This document shows positions 43,333 to 52,008 of a DNA stretch of 64,000 nt, in pieces. The DNA comes from Streptomyces vilmorinianum (GTDB lineage Bacteria > Actinomycetota > Actinomycetes > Streptomycetales > Streptomycetaceae), in NCBI RefSeq assembly GCF_005517195.1, contig NZ_CP040244.1, positions 2,746,001-2,810,000 of the forward strand, read 5' to 3'. The stretch's first letter is position 1. Every line of letters starts with the position of its first letter. The notes below the pieces were generated by a model that did not search any database, was not told the origin of the DNA, and saw nothing but the letters and a program-made list of their open reading frames with translations. Made by a program: the position numbers and the translations under genes.

Positions 43333-44433
43333 GTGGCCACGGCACCGCGACCCCGCACCACCACCCGCGACCCCGACGAGCTCGGCCGGCGCCTCACCGA
43401 CTGGCTCGATTCCCGGCTTCCCGGCGCCCGGGTCACCGGGCTCGCCGTGCCCGGCTCCAACGGGATGTCCAGCGAGACTCTGCTCTTCGACCTGGACCAC
43501 CCCGACGCCCCCGTGCGCGGCTGCGCCCTGCGGCTGGCCGCCGACCCCGCCGCGTACACGATCTTCCCCGTGTACGACATGGAGCGGCAGCACCGGGTGA
43601 TGAGCCTGGTCGGGGAGCACACCGACGTCCCCGTGCCGCGCGTGCTGTGGCTGGAGACCGACCCCGGGCCGCTCGGCGCCCCGTTCTTCGTGATGGCCCG
43701 CGCCGAGGGCCGCGTCCCGCCGGACGTCATGCCCTATACGTACGAGGGGAACTGGCTTCACTCCGCCACCGACGCCCAACGCGCCCGCCTGGAGGCCGAG
43801 TCCGTCTCCGTCCTCGCCCGGCTGCACGACCAGTTCCCGGCCAAGGAGGCGGAGTTCCTGCTGCCCGAGGGCACGGGCAGCCCGCTGCGCCGCCATGTCG
43901 ACGCCCAACGCGCCTACTACGCCTGGGTCGTGGCCGGTCTCGCCCGCTCGCCGCTCATCGAGTCCGCCTTCGACTGGCTGGAGGCGCACTGGCCCGCGGA
44001 CGAGGGCCCCGCCGTCCTCAACTGGGGCGACGCCCGCATCGGGAACATCGTCTACGAGGGATTCGAGCCGGCGGCCGTGCTCGACTGGGAGATGGCCGCC
44101 CTCGCCCCGCGCGAGGTGGACCTCGGCTGGACCGTCTACCTGCACCGCTTCTTCCAGGATCTGACGGTGAGCTTCGGCCAGGCCGGTCTGCCCGGCTTCC
44201 TGCGCCGCGACGCGGTCGAGCGGCGCTACGCGGCGCTCACCGGCCACACGCCGCGCGACATGGAGTTCCACACCCTCTACGCGGCGCTGCGGCACGCGAT
44301 CGTGATGCTCAGAGTCGCGTACCGCCAGGCGCACTTCGGAGAGGGGCGGGGGCCCGTGAACGCCGAGAACGCGGACAGCCTGATCCTGCACCACGCCACA
44401 CTCGCGGCGATGGTGCGGGGAAGCTACTGGTAG
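43333..44433 (+). CDS. Aminoglycoside-phosphotransferase-like (ACAD10/11-type) kinase
   Basis: A 366-residue APH-fold kinase. The catalytic loop is LNWGDARIGNIVYEG (the D-x-R-x-G-N pattern) and the metal-binding motif is VLDWEMA. The N-lobe contains FFVMARAEGRVPP. Members of this subgroup phosphorylate hydroxyacyl-CoA or related hydroxylated metabolites in fatty-acid breakdown (as the ACAD10/11 kinase domains do) rather than antibiotics. The acyl-CoA dehydrogenase encoded 1.7 kb upstream fits that idea. Start GTG at 43333, after AAAGGGG. Confidence 0.78.
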   Translation: MATAPRPRTTTRDPDELGRRLTDWLDSRLPGARVTGLAVPGSNGMSSETLLFDLDHPDAPVRGCALRLAADPAAYTIFPVYDMERQHRVMSLVGEHTDVPVPRVLWLETDPGPLGAPFFVMARAEGRVPPDVMPYTYEGNWLHSATDAQRARLEAESVSVLARLHDQFPAKEAEFLLPEGTGSPLRRHVDAQRAYYAWVVAGLARSPLIESAFDWLEAHWPADEGPAVLNWGDARIGNIVYEGFEPAAVLDWEMAALAPREVDLGWTVYLHRFFQDLTVSFGQAGLPGFLRRDAVERRYAALTGHTPRDMEFHTLYAALRHAIVMLRVAYRQAHFGEGRGPVNAENADSLILHHATLAAMVRGSYW

Positions 44434-44470
44434 ACGCCGTGAGGGAGCTGAGTCCCTACGTCCGACGTCC

Positions 44471-44839
44471 CTACGCCGCGCGCCGCATCTGCGGCACCCT
44501 GATCGGACGCGAGCCCGGACCGCCGACGTGCGAGAAGGGCTGCGTCCGCCAGTCGAGACTCCGAGGAAGCGTCAGGAGCAGTGCGGTGTCCTGCTCCTGG
44601 ACCTCCAGCGTCTCGTCGGCGGGGCGCGCGTCCGAGGCGGCCCGGCCGGTGCCGGGGCAGACCGTCAGGACGAACGGGTTCCACGGAGTCGGGCACAGCG
44701 CGTGCTCCGGCAGTACGTCCTCGTCCGCGAGCAGCGCGATCGGCTGGACGCAGTCCGGGCAGATCACCCGGTACATCTCAAAGGTGTCGTACGCGTCGAG
44801 CTCGTCGGCCGCCTCGACCGAATCAACAGGCTCCTGCAT
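44471..44839 (-). CDS. Hypothetical protein with cysteine motif
   Basis: A predicted 122-residue protein beginning MQEPVDSVEAADELDAYDTF. It has one CxxC (VICPDCVQPIALL) and two further cysteines (ALCPTPWNPFVLTVCPG), which could hold a zinc ion. The start was chosen because GGGGGAG lies seven bases upstream of 44839. It is convergent with the phosphotransferase gene. Family not recognised. Confidence 0.6.
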   Translation of the reverse strand: MQEPVDSVEAADELDAYDTFEMYRVICPDCVQPIALLADEDVLPEHALCPTPWNPFVLTVCPGTGRAASDARPADETLEVQEQDTALLLTLPRSLDWRTQPFSHVGGPGSRPIRVPQMRRAA

Positions 44840-45053
44840 GGAGAATCTCCCCCTCGGGTGGGTCGACCAAGTACGTATGGCCTCGACCACAGCAAGCAAT
44901 TCCCATACGGTCGCGCGCATAACCGTGAGGTCTCGACCCGACATGGCCGCAAACCTGTGGCGTTCGTCACATGCCCCTCGCAGGTGCCCCGAGGATGCCC
45001 AAAGGTGCCATTGATGGCATGACCCCGACTGTGCCGATCACCCTCCGGGGCAA

Positions 45054-45059
45054 TAGGTT
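45054..45059 (+). promoter_or_regulatory. Putative -10 hexamer of a leaderless Lrp transcript
   Basis: TAGGTT ends six bases before the ATG at 45066 and no Shine-Dalgarno is present. Confidence 0.45.
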
Positions 45060-45065
45060 GACGTC

Positions 45066-45506
45066 ATGGAGGAGCTGGATCGTCAGATCGTCGAGTTGCT
45101 CGTCAGAGACGGGCGCATGAGCTACACCGACCTGGGCAAGGCCACCGGCCTGTCCACCTCGGCCGTGCATCAGCGCGTCCGCCGCCTGGAGCAGCGCGGG
45201 GTCATCCGCGGCTACGCCGCCGTCGTCGACCCGGAGGCCGTCGGTCTGCCGCTGACCGCCTTCATCTCGGTCAAACCCTTCGACCCCAGCGCCCCCGACG
45301 ACACCCCGGACCGCCTCGCGGACATCCCGGAGATCGAGGCCTGCCACAGCGTCGCGGGCGATGAAAACTACATCCTCAAGGTGCGCGTCGCGACCCCTCT
45401 GGAGCTGGAGCACCTGCTCTCCCGTATCCGCTCCCAGGCGGGCGTCTCCAGCCGCACCACGGTCGTCCTGTCGACCCCGTACGAAGCCCGGCCGCCCCGC
45501 GTCTAG
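45066..45506 (+). CDS. Lrp/AsnC-family transcriptional regulator
   Basis: A 146-residue regulator: AsnC-type HTH (LDRQIVELLVRDGRMSYTDLGKATGLSTSAVHQRVRRLEQRGVI) followed by a RAM domain (CHSVAGDENYILKVRVATPLELEHLL). It probably controls the amidohydrolase gene that starts 10 bp after its stop, or a distant amino-acid pathway. It is distinct from the Lrp at 5724; sequence similarity between the two is limited to family features. Confidence 0.87.
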   Translation: MEELDRQIVELLVRDGRMSYTDLGKATGLSTSAVHQRVRRLEQRGVIRGYAAVVDPEAVGLPLTAFISVKPFDPSAPDDTPDRLADIPEIEACHSVAGDENYILKVRVATPLELEHLLSRIRSQAGVSSRTTVVLSTPYEARPPRV

Positions 45507-45509
45507 CCT
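45504..45509 (+). promoter_or_regulatory. Putative -10 hexamer for the amidohydrolase, overlapping the Lrp stop
   Basis: TAGCCT begins with the stop codon of the Lrp gene and ends seven bases before the amidohydrolase ATG. No Shine-Dalgarno is visible, so the downstream gene may be transcribed as a leaderless mRNA from inside the regulator. Confidence 0.35.
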
Positions 45510-45516
45510 GGTCGTC

Positions 45517-47145
45517 ATGACGGAGACCCTCCCAGACACCGAACACCGCACCGTGCTGCTGCGCGGTGGTGACGTCCACAGCCCCGCCGACCCCTTCGCC
45601 ACCGCCATGGTGGTGGAGCGCGGGCATGTCGCCTGGGTGGGTTCGGAGGGCGCGGCCGACGCCTTCGCCTCCGGCGTGGACGAGGTGGTCGACCTCGAAG
45701 GTGCCCTGGTCACCCCCGCGTTCGTCGACGCGCATGTGCACACCACCGCCACCGGTCTCGCGCTGACCGGCCTCGACCTGTCCGCCGCCGCCTCGCTCGC
45801 CGAGGCGGCGGAGAAGATCCGCGCCCACGCGGCCGCCCGCCCCGCCGACCGGATCCTGATCGGTCACGGCTGGGACGCCTCGCGCTGGCCCGAGCGCCGG
45901 GCGCCGCGCCGCGACGAGCTGGACGAGCTCACCGGCGGCCGCCCCCTGTACCTCACCCGGATCGACGTCCACTCGGCCGTCGTCACCACCGCCCTGCTCG
46001 ACCTCGTGCCGGGCATCCGTGAGCTCACCGGCTTCCGCGACGGCGAACCCCTGACCGGCGACGCCCACCACGCCGTCCGCCGCGCCGCCTACGCGGCCCT
46101 CTCGCCCGAGCAGCGCACCGAGGCCCAGCGCGCCACCCGCCGGCACGCCGCCTCGCTCGGCATCGGCACGCTGCACGAGTGCGGCGGACCCGAGATCTCC
46201 TCCGAGGGCGACTTCACCGGGCTCCTCGACCTCGCCCGCTCCGAGCCCGGCCCGCGTGTCGTCGGCTACTGGGCCGACCTCGACGTCGAGCGGGCCCGCG
46301 CGCTCGGCGCCGTCGGCGCGGCCGGCGACCTCTTCGCCGACGGCTCCCTCGGCTCGCACACCGCCTGCCTCCACGACTCGTACGCCGACACCGCCGCCCC
46401 CCACACCGGCATCGCCCACCTCGACGCCGCCGCGGTCGCGGCCCATGTCGTCGCCGCGACCGAGGCCGGCCTCCAGGCCGGCTTCCACGCCATCGGCGAC
46501 GCCGCGATCAGCGCCGTGGTGGAGGGCGTACGGGCCGCCTCCGAGAAGCTCGGCCTCGCCCGGATCCGCGCCGCGCGCCACCGCGTCGAGCACGCCGAGA
46601 TGCTCACGCCCGAGACCATCGCCGCCTTCGCCGAACTCGGCCTCACCGCCTCCGTCCAGCCCGCCTTCGACGCGGCCTGGGGCGGCGAGGACGGCATGTA
46701 CGCCGAGCGCCTCGGGGCCGAGCGGGCCCGCACCCTCAACCCGTACGCCGCCCTGCTCCGCGCCGGTGTGCCACTGGCCTTCGGCTCGGACAGCCCGGTC
46801 ACCCCGCTCGACCCGTGGGGCACCGTCCGCGCCGCCGCCTTCCACCGCACCCCCGAGCACCGGATCTCCGCCCGTGCCGCCTTCACCGCCCACACCCGGG
46901 GCGGCTGGCGGGCCGTAGGCCGCGACGACGCCGGCACGCTCGTGCCCGGCGCCCCCGCCGACTACGCGATCTGGCGCGCCGACGAGCTCGTGGTCCAGGC
47001 GCCCGACGACCGGGTGGCCCGCTGGTCGACCGATCCGCGGTCCGGTACGCCCGGTCTGCCCGATCTGACCCCTGGCGGTGAACTGCCGGTCTGCCTGCGC
47101 ACGGTGGTCTTCGGACAAACGGTTTTCGTCCGGCCGAACGAGTGA
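45517..47145 (+). CDS. YtcJ-like metal-dependent amidohydrolase
   Basis: A 542-residue Amidohydro_3 protein. The first metal-binding motif is FVDAHVHTTATGLAL; other markers are GHGWDASRW, HRVEHAEMLTPETIAAFAELGL and the late FGSDSPVTPLDPWGTVRAA with the catalytic Asp. These enzymes hydrolyse amide, imide or formyl bonds in small metabolites; the substrate is not predictable here. It lies directly behind an Lrp-type regulator, hinting at an amino-acid-derived substrate. Confidence 0.83.
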   Translation: MTETLPDTEHRTVLLRGGDVHSPADPFATAMVVERGHVAWVGSEGAADAFASGVDEVVDLEGALVTPAFVDAHVHTTATGLALTGLDLSAAASLAEAAEKIRAHAAARPADRILIGHGWDASRWPERRAPRRDELDELTGGRPLYLTRIDVHSAVVTTALLDLVPGIRELTGFRDGEPLTGDAHHAVRRAAYAALSPEQRTEAQRATRRHAASLGIGTLHECGGPEISSEGDFTGLLDLARSEPGPRVVGYWADLDVERARALGAVGAAGDLFADGSLGSHTACLHDSYADTAAPHTGIAHLDAAAVAAHVVAATEAGLQAGFHAIGDAAISAVVEGVRAASEKLGLARIRAARHRVEHAEMLTPETIAAFAELGLTASVQPAFDAAWGGEDGMYAERLGAERARTLNPYAALLRAGVPLAFGSDSPVTPLDPWGTVRAAAFHRTPEHRISARAAFTAHTRGGWRAVGRDDAGTLVPGAPADYAIWRADELVVQAPDDRVARWSTDPRSGTPGLPDLTPGGELPVCLRTVVFGQTVFVRPNE

Positions 47146-47666
47146 CGTCGGGACATTTCGTACCGCCGATCGATGATCAACGGGTTCGTCCGCGACCTGC
47201 GGATCTTCCCCGCTGACCTGGCCGTATCGATCATCTCCGCAGGTCGAACAAGTGTTGACAGCGAGCGGCCACCGGCCGGTAGGTTCGGCGCGTCCACCAC
47301 AGGACGTCCGACCGGTTTCAAACCTCCACGCAGTCGTCGAACGCCGCTGGGTCAAGGAATTGGTGTGCCGCACCGGCTCACCAGTACCGGGAACCAGGTT
47401 CAGCGCCCGCGCCTCGGGGGCGAGGGAAGGTTTTTTCCGGCGGAGGGTGCGACCCGGGTGGGGCCCGGACGTTCAGTAGACAACGGCTCTCGGTCGACCC
47501 GCAGCCAGCGGGTTCCAGGTCGGCCCGAAGGGCGCCGGGCCCCGATCCGCACGCCGGTCACGGCGTCGGTCCGCGATGTCCCCGCACGCAACCAGCCCCG
47601 CCGCGGCCGAGCCGCGCGCGGGGCTCGCTATGGTGGGGGTTCGCGTATGTATCCGAAGGGGCAGTA
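47146..47666 (+). other. 521-bp non-coding region with a putative promoter before ppm1
   Basis: No convincing gene lies here. TTGACA at about 47253, followed after 19 bp by TAGGTT, could be a promoter, which would leave a leader of nearly 400 bases. The region contains a T-run (GGTTTTTTCC near 47428) and a near-perfect hairpin at 47594-47625 just before the ppm1 start. A small RNA or a structured leader is possible. No known riboswitch consensus was found. Confidence 0.4.
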
Positions 47667-48446
47667 GTGAACGACGGTGGCCAGAGGCGTTACGGCCCGC
47701 TCGGCAGAGCCTTGGTGATCATTCCGACCTACAACGAGGCGGAGAACATCAAGCCGATCGTCTCGCGCGTACGGGCGGCCGTACCGGAGGCGCACATCCT
47801 CGTCGCCGACGACAACAGCCCCGACGGCACGGGCAAGTTCGCCGACGAGCTCGCCGTCGAGGACGACCACGTCCACGTCCTGCACCGCAAGGGCAAGGAA
47901 GGCCTCGGCGCCGCCTACCTCGCGGGCTTCCGCTGGGGCATCGAGCACGGCTACGGCGTCCTCGTCGAGATGGACGCCGACGGCTCCCACCAGCCCGAGG
48001 AACTGCCCCGGCTGCTGACCGCGCTCAAGGGCGCCGACCTGGTGCTCGGCTCCCGCTGGGTGCCCGGCGGCCGGATCGTGAACTGGCCCAAGTCCCGCGA
48101 GTTCATCTCCCGGGGCGGCAGCCTGTACTCGCGCGTCATGCTCGACGTCCCGATCCGCGATGTCACCGGCGGCTACCGGGCCTTCCGCAAGGAGACCCTG
48201 GAGGGCCTCGGCCTGGACGACGTGGCCTCGGCCGGCTACTGCTTCCAGGTCGACCTCGCCCGGCGCGCGGTCGCGGCCGGCTTCCATGTCGTCGAGGTCC
48301 CGATCACGTTCGTGGAGCGCGAGATCGGCGACTCCAAGATGAGCCGGGACATCCTGGTCGAGGCCCTGTGGCGGGTCACCGGCTGGGGTCTGACGGCCCG
48401 TGCGAACAAGGTCGGCAAGCTGCTCGGCCGCAAGTCCGCGCGCTGA
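47667..48446 (+). CDS. ppm1: Polyprenol monophosphomannose synthase
   Basis: A 259-residue GT2 enzyme that makes polyprenyl-phosphate-mannose, the donor for protein O-mannosylation and lipoglycans. Motifs: LVIIPTYNEAENI at the N-terminus, VADDNSPDGTG, the DxD-type EMDADGSHQPEELPRLL, and VPITFVEREIGDSKMSRDIL at the end. Unlike mycobacterial Ppm1 it has no fused acyltransferase, as is usual in Streptomyces, where ppm1 loss gives phiC31 resistance. The GTG start gives MNDGGQRRYGPLGRALVI. Confidence 0.92.
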   Translation: MNDGGQRRYGPLGRALVIIPTYNEAENIKPIVSRVRAAVPEAHILVADDNSPDGTGKFADELAVEDDHVHVLHRKGKEGLGAAYLAGFRWGIEHGYGVLVEMDADGSHQPEELPRLLTALKGADLVLGSRWVPGGRIVNWPKSREFISRGGSLYSRVMLDVPIRDVTGGYRAFRKETLEGLGLDDVASAGYCFQVDLARRAVAAGFHVVEVPITFVEREIGDSKMSRDILVEALWRVTGWGLTARANKVGKLLGRKSAR

Positions 48447-48531
48447 TCTCCCGTACGCAGGGCTGATCTCCCCTCGCCGGGCCGATCGCTCCTTTACGAC
48501 GTTCCTGCGGGGCGCCAGGCACACTGGGGGC

Positions 48532-49125
48532 ATGACGACCGGCACACCGCCTCCTCACGCCCCGAAGCGCTCCCGCGCGCGTACGTTCCTCCCGCTGGCC
48601 CTCGCCGCCTGGCTGGTCCTCGAGATCTGGCTGCTCACGGTGGTGGCGGGCGCGGCCGGCGGGCTGACGGTCTTCGGTCTGCTGGTCGGCGGCGCCGTGC
48701 TCGGCGCCGTGGTGATCAAGCGAGCCGGACGCCGTGCCTTCAAGAACCTCGGCGAGACCTTCCAGCAGGCGCAGGCGGCCGCGCAGTCCGGCGTCGCGCC
48801 GCCGGCCGCGGAACGCAACGGCGCGGAGGACCGCAACGGCTTCCTGATGCTCGGCGGTCTGCTGCTGATGCTCCCCGGCCTGATCTCCGACGTGGCCGGT
48901 CTGCTGCTGCTTCTCCGGCCCGTCCGCTCGTTCCTCGGGCGGTACGCGGAGAAGGTCGCGGAGCGCCGGATGACGGCCGCCCCTCCCGGCAGCCTCCAGG
49001 ACGCCTTCCAGCAAGCTCGTATGCGCCGGCCCGACGGCAAGGTCGTGCAGGGTGAGGTCATCCGCGAGGACGCGCCCCAGGGGCCGCCGCGCTCCCAGGA
49101 GCAGCGCCCGCCCCTGACACCGTAA
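48532..49125 (+). CDS. fxsA: FxsA family membrane protein
   Basis: A 197-residue protein with two hydrophobic N-terminal helices (FLPLALAAWLVLEIWLLTVVA, LTVFGLLVGGAVLGAVVI) and the FxsA block NGFLMLGGLLLMLPGLISDVAGLLLLLRPVR. A hydrophilic C-terminal tail follows. E. coli FxsA affects exclusion of phage T7 when overexpressed; the native role is unknown. CACACT lies six bases before the ATG and no Shine-Dalgarno is visible, so it may be leaderless. Confidence 0.88.
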   Translation: MTTGTPPPHAPKRSRARTFLPLALAAWLVLEIWLLTVVAGAAGGLTVFGLLVGGAVLGAVVIKRAGRRAFKNLGETFQQAQAAAQSGVAPPAAERNGAEDRNGFLMLGGLLLMLPGLISDVAGLLLLLRPVRSFLGRYAEKVAERRMTAAPPGSLQDAFQQARMRRPDGKVVQGEVIREDAPQGPPRSQEQRPPLTP

Positions 49126-49137
49126 GAGCAATGGCAA

Positions 49138-49182
49138 CGCCGCGGGGCCCGGTACACAGAACGTGTACCGGGCCCCGCGGCG
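49138..49182. terminator. Perfect 20-bp hairpin between fxsA and rbpA
   Basis: 49138-49157 pairs perfectly with 49163-49182 around an AGAAC loop, between two convergent genes. Confidence 0.93.
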
Positions 49183-49216
49183 TTGTTCGGGCCGTGCCGG
49201 CCGTTCGGTCCGGGTG

Positions 49217-49591
49217 TCAGGCGGACTTGCGGCTGTCTCGCGGATGTACGGCGATGTTCATGGCGCCGGACCGAAGGACCGCCAGCCTCTCGGCCAGGAC
49301 CTCCTCAAGCTCTTCGCGGGTACGCCGCTCCATGAGCATGTCCCAGTGCGTACGCGCAGGCTTGCCCTTCTTCTCTTCGGGGCCGTCCCCGTCCACCAGG
49401 AGTGCCTGGCTTCCGCAGACCTTGCACTCCCACTCCGGCGGAATTTCCGCTTCCACCGAGAAGGGCATCTCAAAACGATGGCCCTTCTCGCATGCGTACT
49501 CCACGGCCTGGCGCGGGGCCAGATCGATGCCGCGGTCGGTCTCGTAGCTGGTCACCACGAGGCGCGTGCCGCGAAGAGCTCGCTCACTCAT
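49217..49591 (-). CDS. rbpA: RNA polymerase-binding protein RbpA
   Basis: A 124-residue RbpA, close to the usual length. It contains RGTRLVVTSYETDRGIDLAPRQ at the N-terminus, two CxxC-like zinc ligands in VEYACEKGH and WECKVCGSQ, and the basic sigma-interacting C-terminal part MLMERRTREELEEVLAERLAVLRSG. RbpA binds the principal sigma factor and core polymerase, stabilises open complexes and affects basal rifampicin tolerance. A SigR-type promoter lies upstream, matching its known induction by thiol stress. Confidence 0.96.
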   Translation of the reverse strand: MSERALRGTRLVVTSYETDRGIDLAPRQAVEYACEKGHRFEMPFSVEAEIPPEWECKVCGSQALLVDGDGPEEKKGKPARTHWDMLMERRTREELEEVLAERLAVLRSGAMNIAVHPRDSRKSA

Positions 49592-49651
49592 GAATCGTGC
49601 CTCCCGGGCTTGTCGCCCACAGGACAGGTGTCGCTGTCGTCGTCATCCGGT

Positions 49652-49679
49652 CAACGTCCGGTCGGCGGTAAAGATTCCC
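49652..49679 (-). promoter_or_regulatory. SigR-dependent promoter of rbpA
   Basis: On the minus strand GGGAAT (49674-49679) is followed after exactly 18 bp by GTTG (49652-49655), a full match to the Streptomyces SigR consensus GGGAAT-N18-GTT. It lies 61 bp upstream of the rbpA ATG. SigR control of rbpA is established in S. coelicolor. Confidence 0.85.
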
Positions 49680-49846
49680 GTTCCGGGTCATGCGTCGCCC
49701 GTCGTGCCGCCCCTTGTTCTACCCACCAGTGCCCGGTTTGTCACATCTGGCAGCAGATGTCACCCAGCGTCTTTACTGAAGCAGCGCGCAGTAACGGTCC
49801 GCCTGGCAGGCCAAAGGCGTACACTACCGGCCTTTCACTTCCGCGT

Positions 49847-51202
49847 CTAAATCCGCTCCGGAACCGGGTTGCCCGCGGCGACCACGGCGCGCCGTATCGG
49901 GACCCGCGCGAGCAGCGTGAAACCGACCGCGAAGAAGATCACCAGAGAGATGATGGCATCTCGATAGCTGCCGGTCAGCTGATACGCGAGACCGAACACC
50001 AGTGGCCCCAGCCAGCTCAGACCGCGGTCGCTCATCTCGTAGGCCGAGAAGTACTCCGCCTCCTTGCCGCGCGGCACCAGGTGTGAGAAGAGCGAGCGCG
50101 ACAGCGCCTGGCTTCCGCCCAGGACGAGACCGATCGCCCCCGCCAGGCAGAAGAAGGCCACCGGCGCGCCGGCCGGCAGGAAGTACCCGGCCGCCAGGAT
50201 CAGCGTCCAGATCGCCAGCGACCCCAGGATCGTGCGCTTGGCGCCGTAGGAACGTGCCAGCCGCCCCATGCCGAGCGCGCCCGCGACCGCGAGCACCTGG
50301 ACCAGCAGCACCGCCGTGATCAGCGTCGTCTGGTCGAGCCCCAGCTCCTCCGAGCCGTAGATCGACGCCTGGGAGATCACCGTCTGCACGCCGTCGTTGT
50401 AGATCAGGTACGCGAGCAGGAACGACAGCGTCAGCGGATGGCGGCGCATGTCCCGCAGCGTCGCCATCAGCTGCCGCCAGCCACCGCCGACGGCGCCTTC
50501 GCCGTGCGGGGCCACCCGGCGGTCCCGCAGCCGGCGCAGCGGTACGAGGGTGAAGGCGCCCCACCACAGTCCGGCCGAGGCCAGACAGATCCGCACCGCC
50601 GCGCCCTCGGACAGCCCGAAGGAGTCGTGCCCCGAGTACAGGATCAGGTTCAGGACCAGGACCAGGGCGCCTGACGTGTAACCGAAGGCCCAGCCGCGCG
50701 AGGAGACCGCGTCCCGCTCGTCCGGCTCGGCGATCTGCGGCAGATAGGCGTTGTAGAGCACCATCGAGACCGCCAGTGAGGCGTTCGCCACGATGAGCAG
50801 GAACGCGCCGAGGAGATAGCGGTCGCCGCTCAGGAAGAACATCCCCGCCGTGGCCGCCGCGCCGATGTACGCGCAGACGGCGAGCAGCGGCTTCTTGCGT
50901 CCCGTACGGTCCGCGGCCGCGCCCACCAGTGGCATCACCAGGACCGCCACCACGATCGAGGCCGAGACGGCGTACGCGAAGAGCGAGCCCGCCCGCACCG
51001 GGATGCCCAGGGGATGGACGAACCCCTCCGCGTCCGCCGCCGCCTTGGCGACCGAGGTCAGATAGGGCCCGAGGAACACGGTGAGGACGCTCGTCGAGTA
51101 CACCGAGCAGGCGAAGTCGTAGAAGTACCAGCCGCGCTGCTCGCGTCTGCGGTCGGCGGGATCGGCGGTGTGCTCCGCCGGCTCGGTGGTGTCAGCGGTC
51201 AC
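49847..51202 (-). CDS. MFS transporter of the UMF1 type
   Basis: A 451-residue 12-TM protein. Features are the N-terminal WYFYDFACSVYSTSVLTVFLGPYLTSVA typical of the UMF1 (Atg22-like) group, GAAADRTGRKKPLLAV after helix 2, and IYNDGVQTVISQASIYGSEELGLDQTTL in the second half. GTG at 51202 gives VTADTTEPAEHTADPADRRREQRGW; a longer reading would run into the upstream gene. Substrate is unknown; relatives include vacuolar amino-acid effluxers. Confidence 0.85.
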   Translation of the reverse strand: MTADTTEPAEHTADPADRRREQRGWYFYDFACSVYSTSVLTVFLGPYLTSVAKAAADAEGFVHPLGIPVRAGSLFAYAVSASIVVAVLVMPLVGAAADRTGRKKPLLAVCAYIGAAATAGMFFLSGDRYLLGAFLLIVANASLAVSMVLYNAYLPQIAEPDERDAVSSRGWAFGYTSGALVLVLNLILYSGHDSFGLSEGAAVRICLASAGLWWGAFTLVPLRRLRDRRVAPHGEGAVGGGWRQLMATLRDMRRHPLTLSFLLAYLIYNDGVQTVISQASIYGSEELGLDQTTLITAVLLVQVLAVAGALGMGRLARSYGAKRTILGSLAIWTLILAAGYFLPAGAPVAFFCLAGAIGLVLGGSQALSRSLFSHLVPRGKEAEYFSAYEMSDRGLSWLGPLVFGLAYQLTGSYRDAIISLVIFFAVGFTLLARVPIRRAVVAAGNPVPERI

Positions 51203-51243
51203 GGCCGCGGCCCCCTCGTTCGTCCCCGTGGCGGGACGCGCGC

Positions 51244-52008
51244 TCAGGCCCACTCGCCCCGTTCGGTCAGCACTGTGCGCAGCGTCTCCAGATGATCGGT
51301 CATGATGCCATCCACCCCCAGGTCGAGGAGAGAGTTCATCCGCTCCGGATCGTTGACGGTCCACACATGCACCTGGAGCCCCCGGGCATGCGCCTCGCGG
51401 ACGAAGCGGCGGTCGACCACCGGGATGCCGCCCTGGCTCTGCGGGACCTGTGCGGCGACCGCGCCCGCGCGCAGCGCCGCCGGGATGCCGAGCGAGCGCA
51501 GCCGCAGGCCGAGGACGCCCTTCACGCCGTACGAGGTGGCCAGCCGCGCACCCGCCAGGCGCTGCGCCCGGGCCACCCGGCCCTCGGTGAAGGAGCCCAC
51601 GCAGACCCGGTCCCACGCTCCGGTCCTGCGGATCAGGTCGACCAGCGGGGCCAGCGACGACTCCGCCTTGAGGTCCACGTTCCAGCGGGCCTCGGGGAAC
51701 TCCTCCAGGAGCTCCTCGAAGAGCGGCAGCGGCTCCTTGCCCGCCACCCGCGCCTCGCGGACGGCGTCCCACGGAAGATCGCGGATGCGGCCGGTCGTGT
51801 CCGTGACCCGGTCGAGCGTCGAGTCGTGGAAGGCGACCAGCGCACCGTCCGCGGTGGTGTGCACATCGGTCTCGAAATAGCGGTAACCGGCCGCCGCGGC
51901 CCGCCGGAAGGCGGTCGCGGTGTTCTCCAGGCCGTCCGCCGCGCCGCCGCGGTGGGCGAACGGGATGGGGGACGGGTGGTCGAGATAGGGGTGGCGTACG
52001 CGAGTCAC
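51244..52008 (-). CDS. Glycerophosphodiester phosphodiesterase
   Basis: A 254-residue GDPD TIM barrel. Active-site elements: FAHRGGAADGLENTATAF, YFETDVHTTADGALVAFHDSTLDRVTDTTG (Glu, Asp, His), WNVDLKAES and a final GVDGIMTDHLETLR. It hydrolyses glycerophosphodiesters to glycerol-3-phosphate and an alcohol. There is no signal peptide, so it is cytoplasmic. The GTG start overlaps the stop of the YczE-like gene by four bases (GTGA), showing translational coupling. Confidence 0.9.
   Translation of the reverse strand: MTRVRHPYLDHPSPIPFAHRGGAADGLENTATAFRRAAAAGYRYFETDVHTTADGALVAFHDSTLDRVTDTTGRIRDLPWDAVREARVAGKEPLPLFEELLEEFPEARWNVDLKAESSLAPLVDLIRRTGAWDRVCVGSFTEGRVARAQRLAGARLATSYGVKGVLGLRLRSLGIPAALRAGAVAAQVPQSQGGIPVVDRRFVREAHARGLQVHVWTVNDPERMNSLLDLGVDGIMTDHLETLRTVLTERGEWA

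Noticed and set aside
43333..44433. Aminoglycoside resistance gene
   Set aside because: The APH fold is present, but the sequence is of the ACAD10/11-like metabolic subgroup, and the operon and neighbouring acyl-CoA dehydrogenase point to metabolism, not antibiotic resistance.
51203..51772. 190-residue N-terminal extension of the UMF1-type MFS protein
   Set aside because: The extension runs antisense-frame through the GDPD gene and has shadow composition. The membrane protein begins normally at the GTG at 51202.
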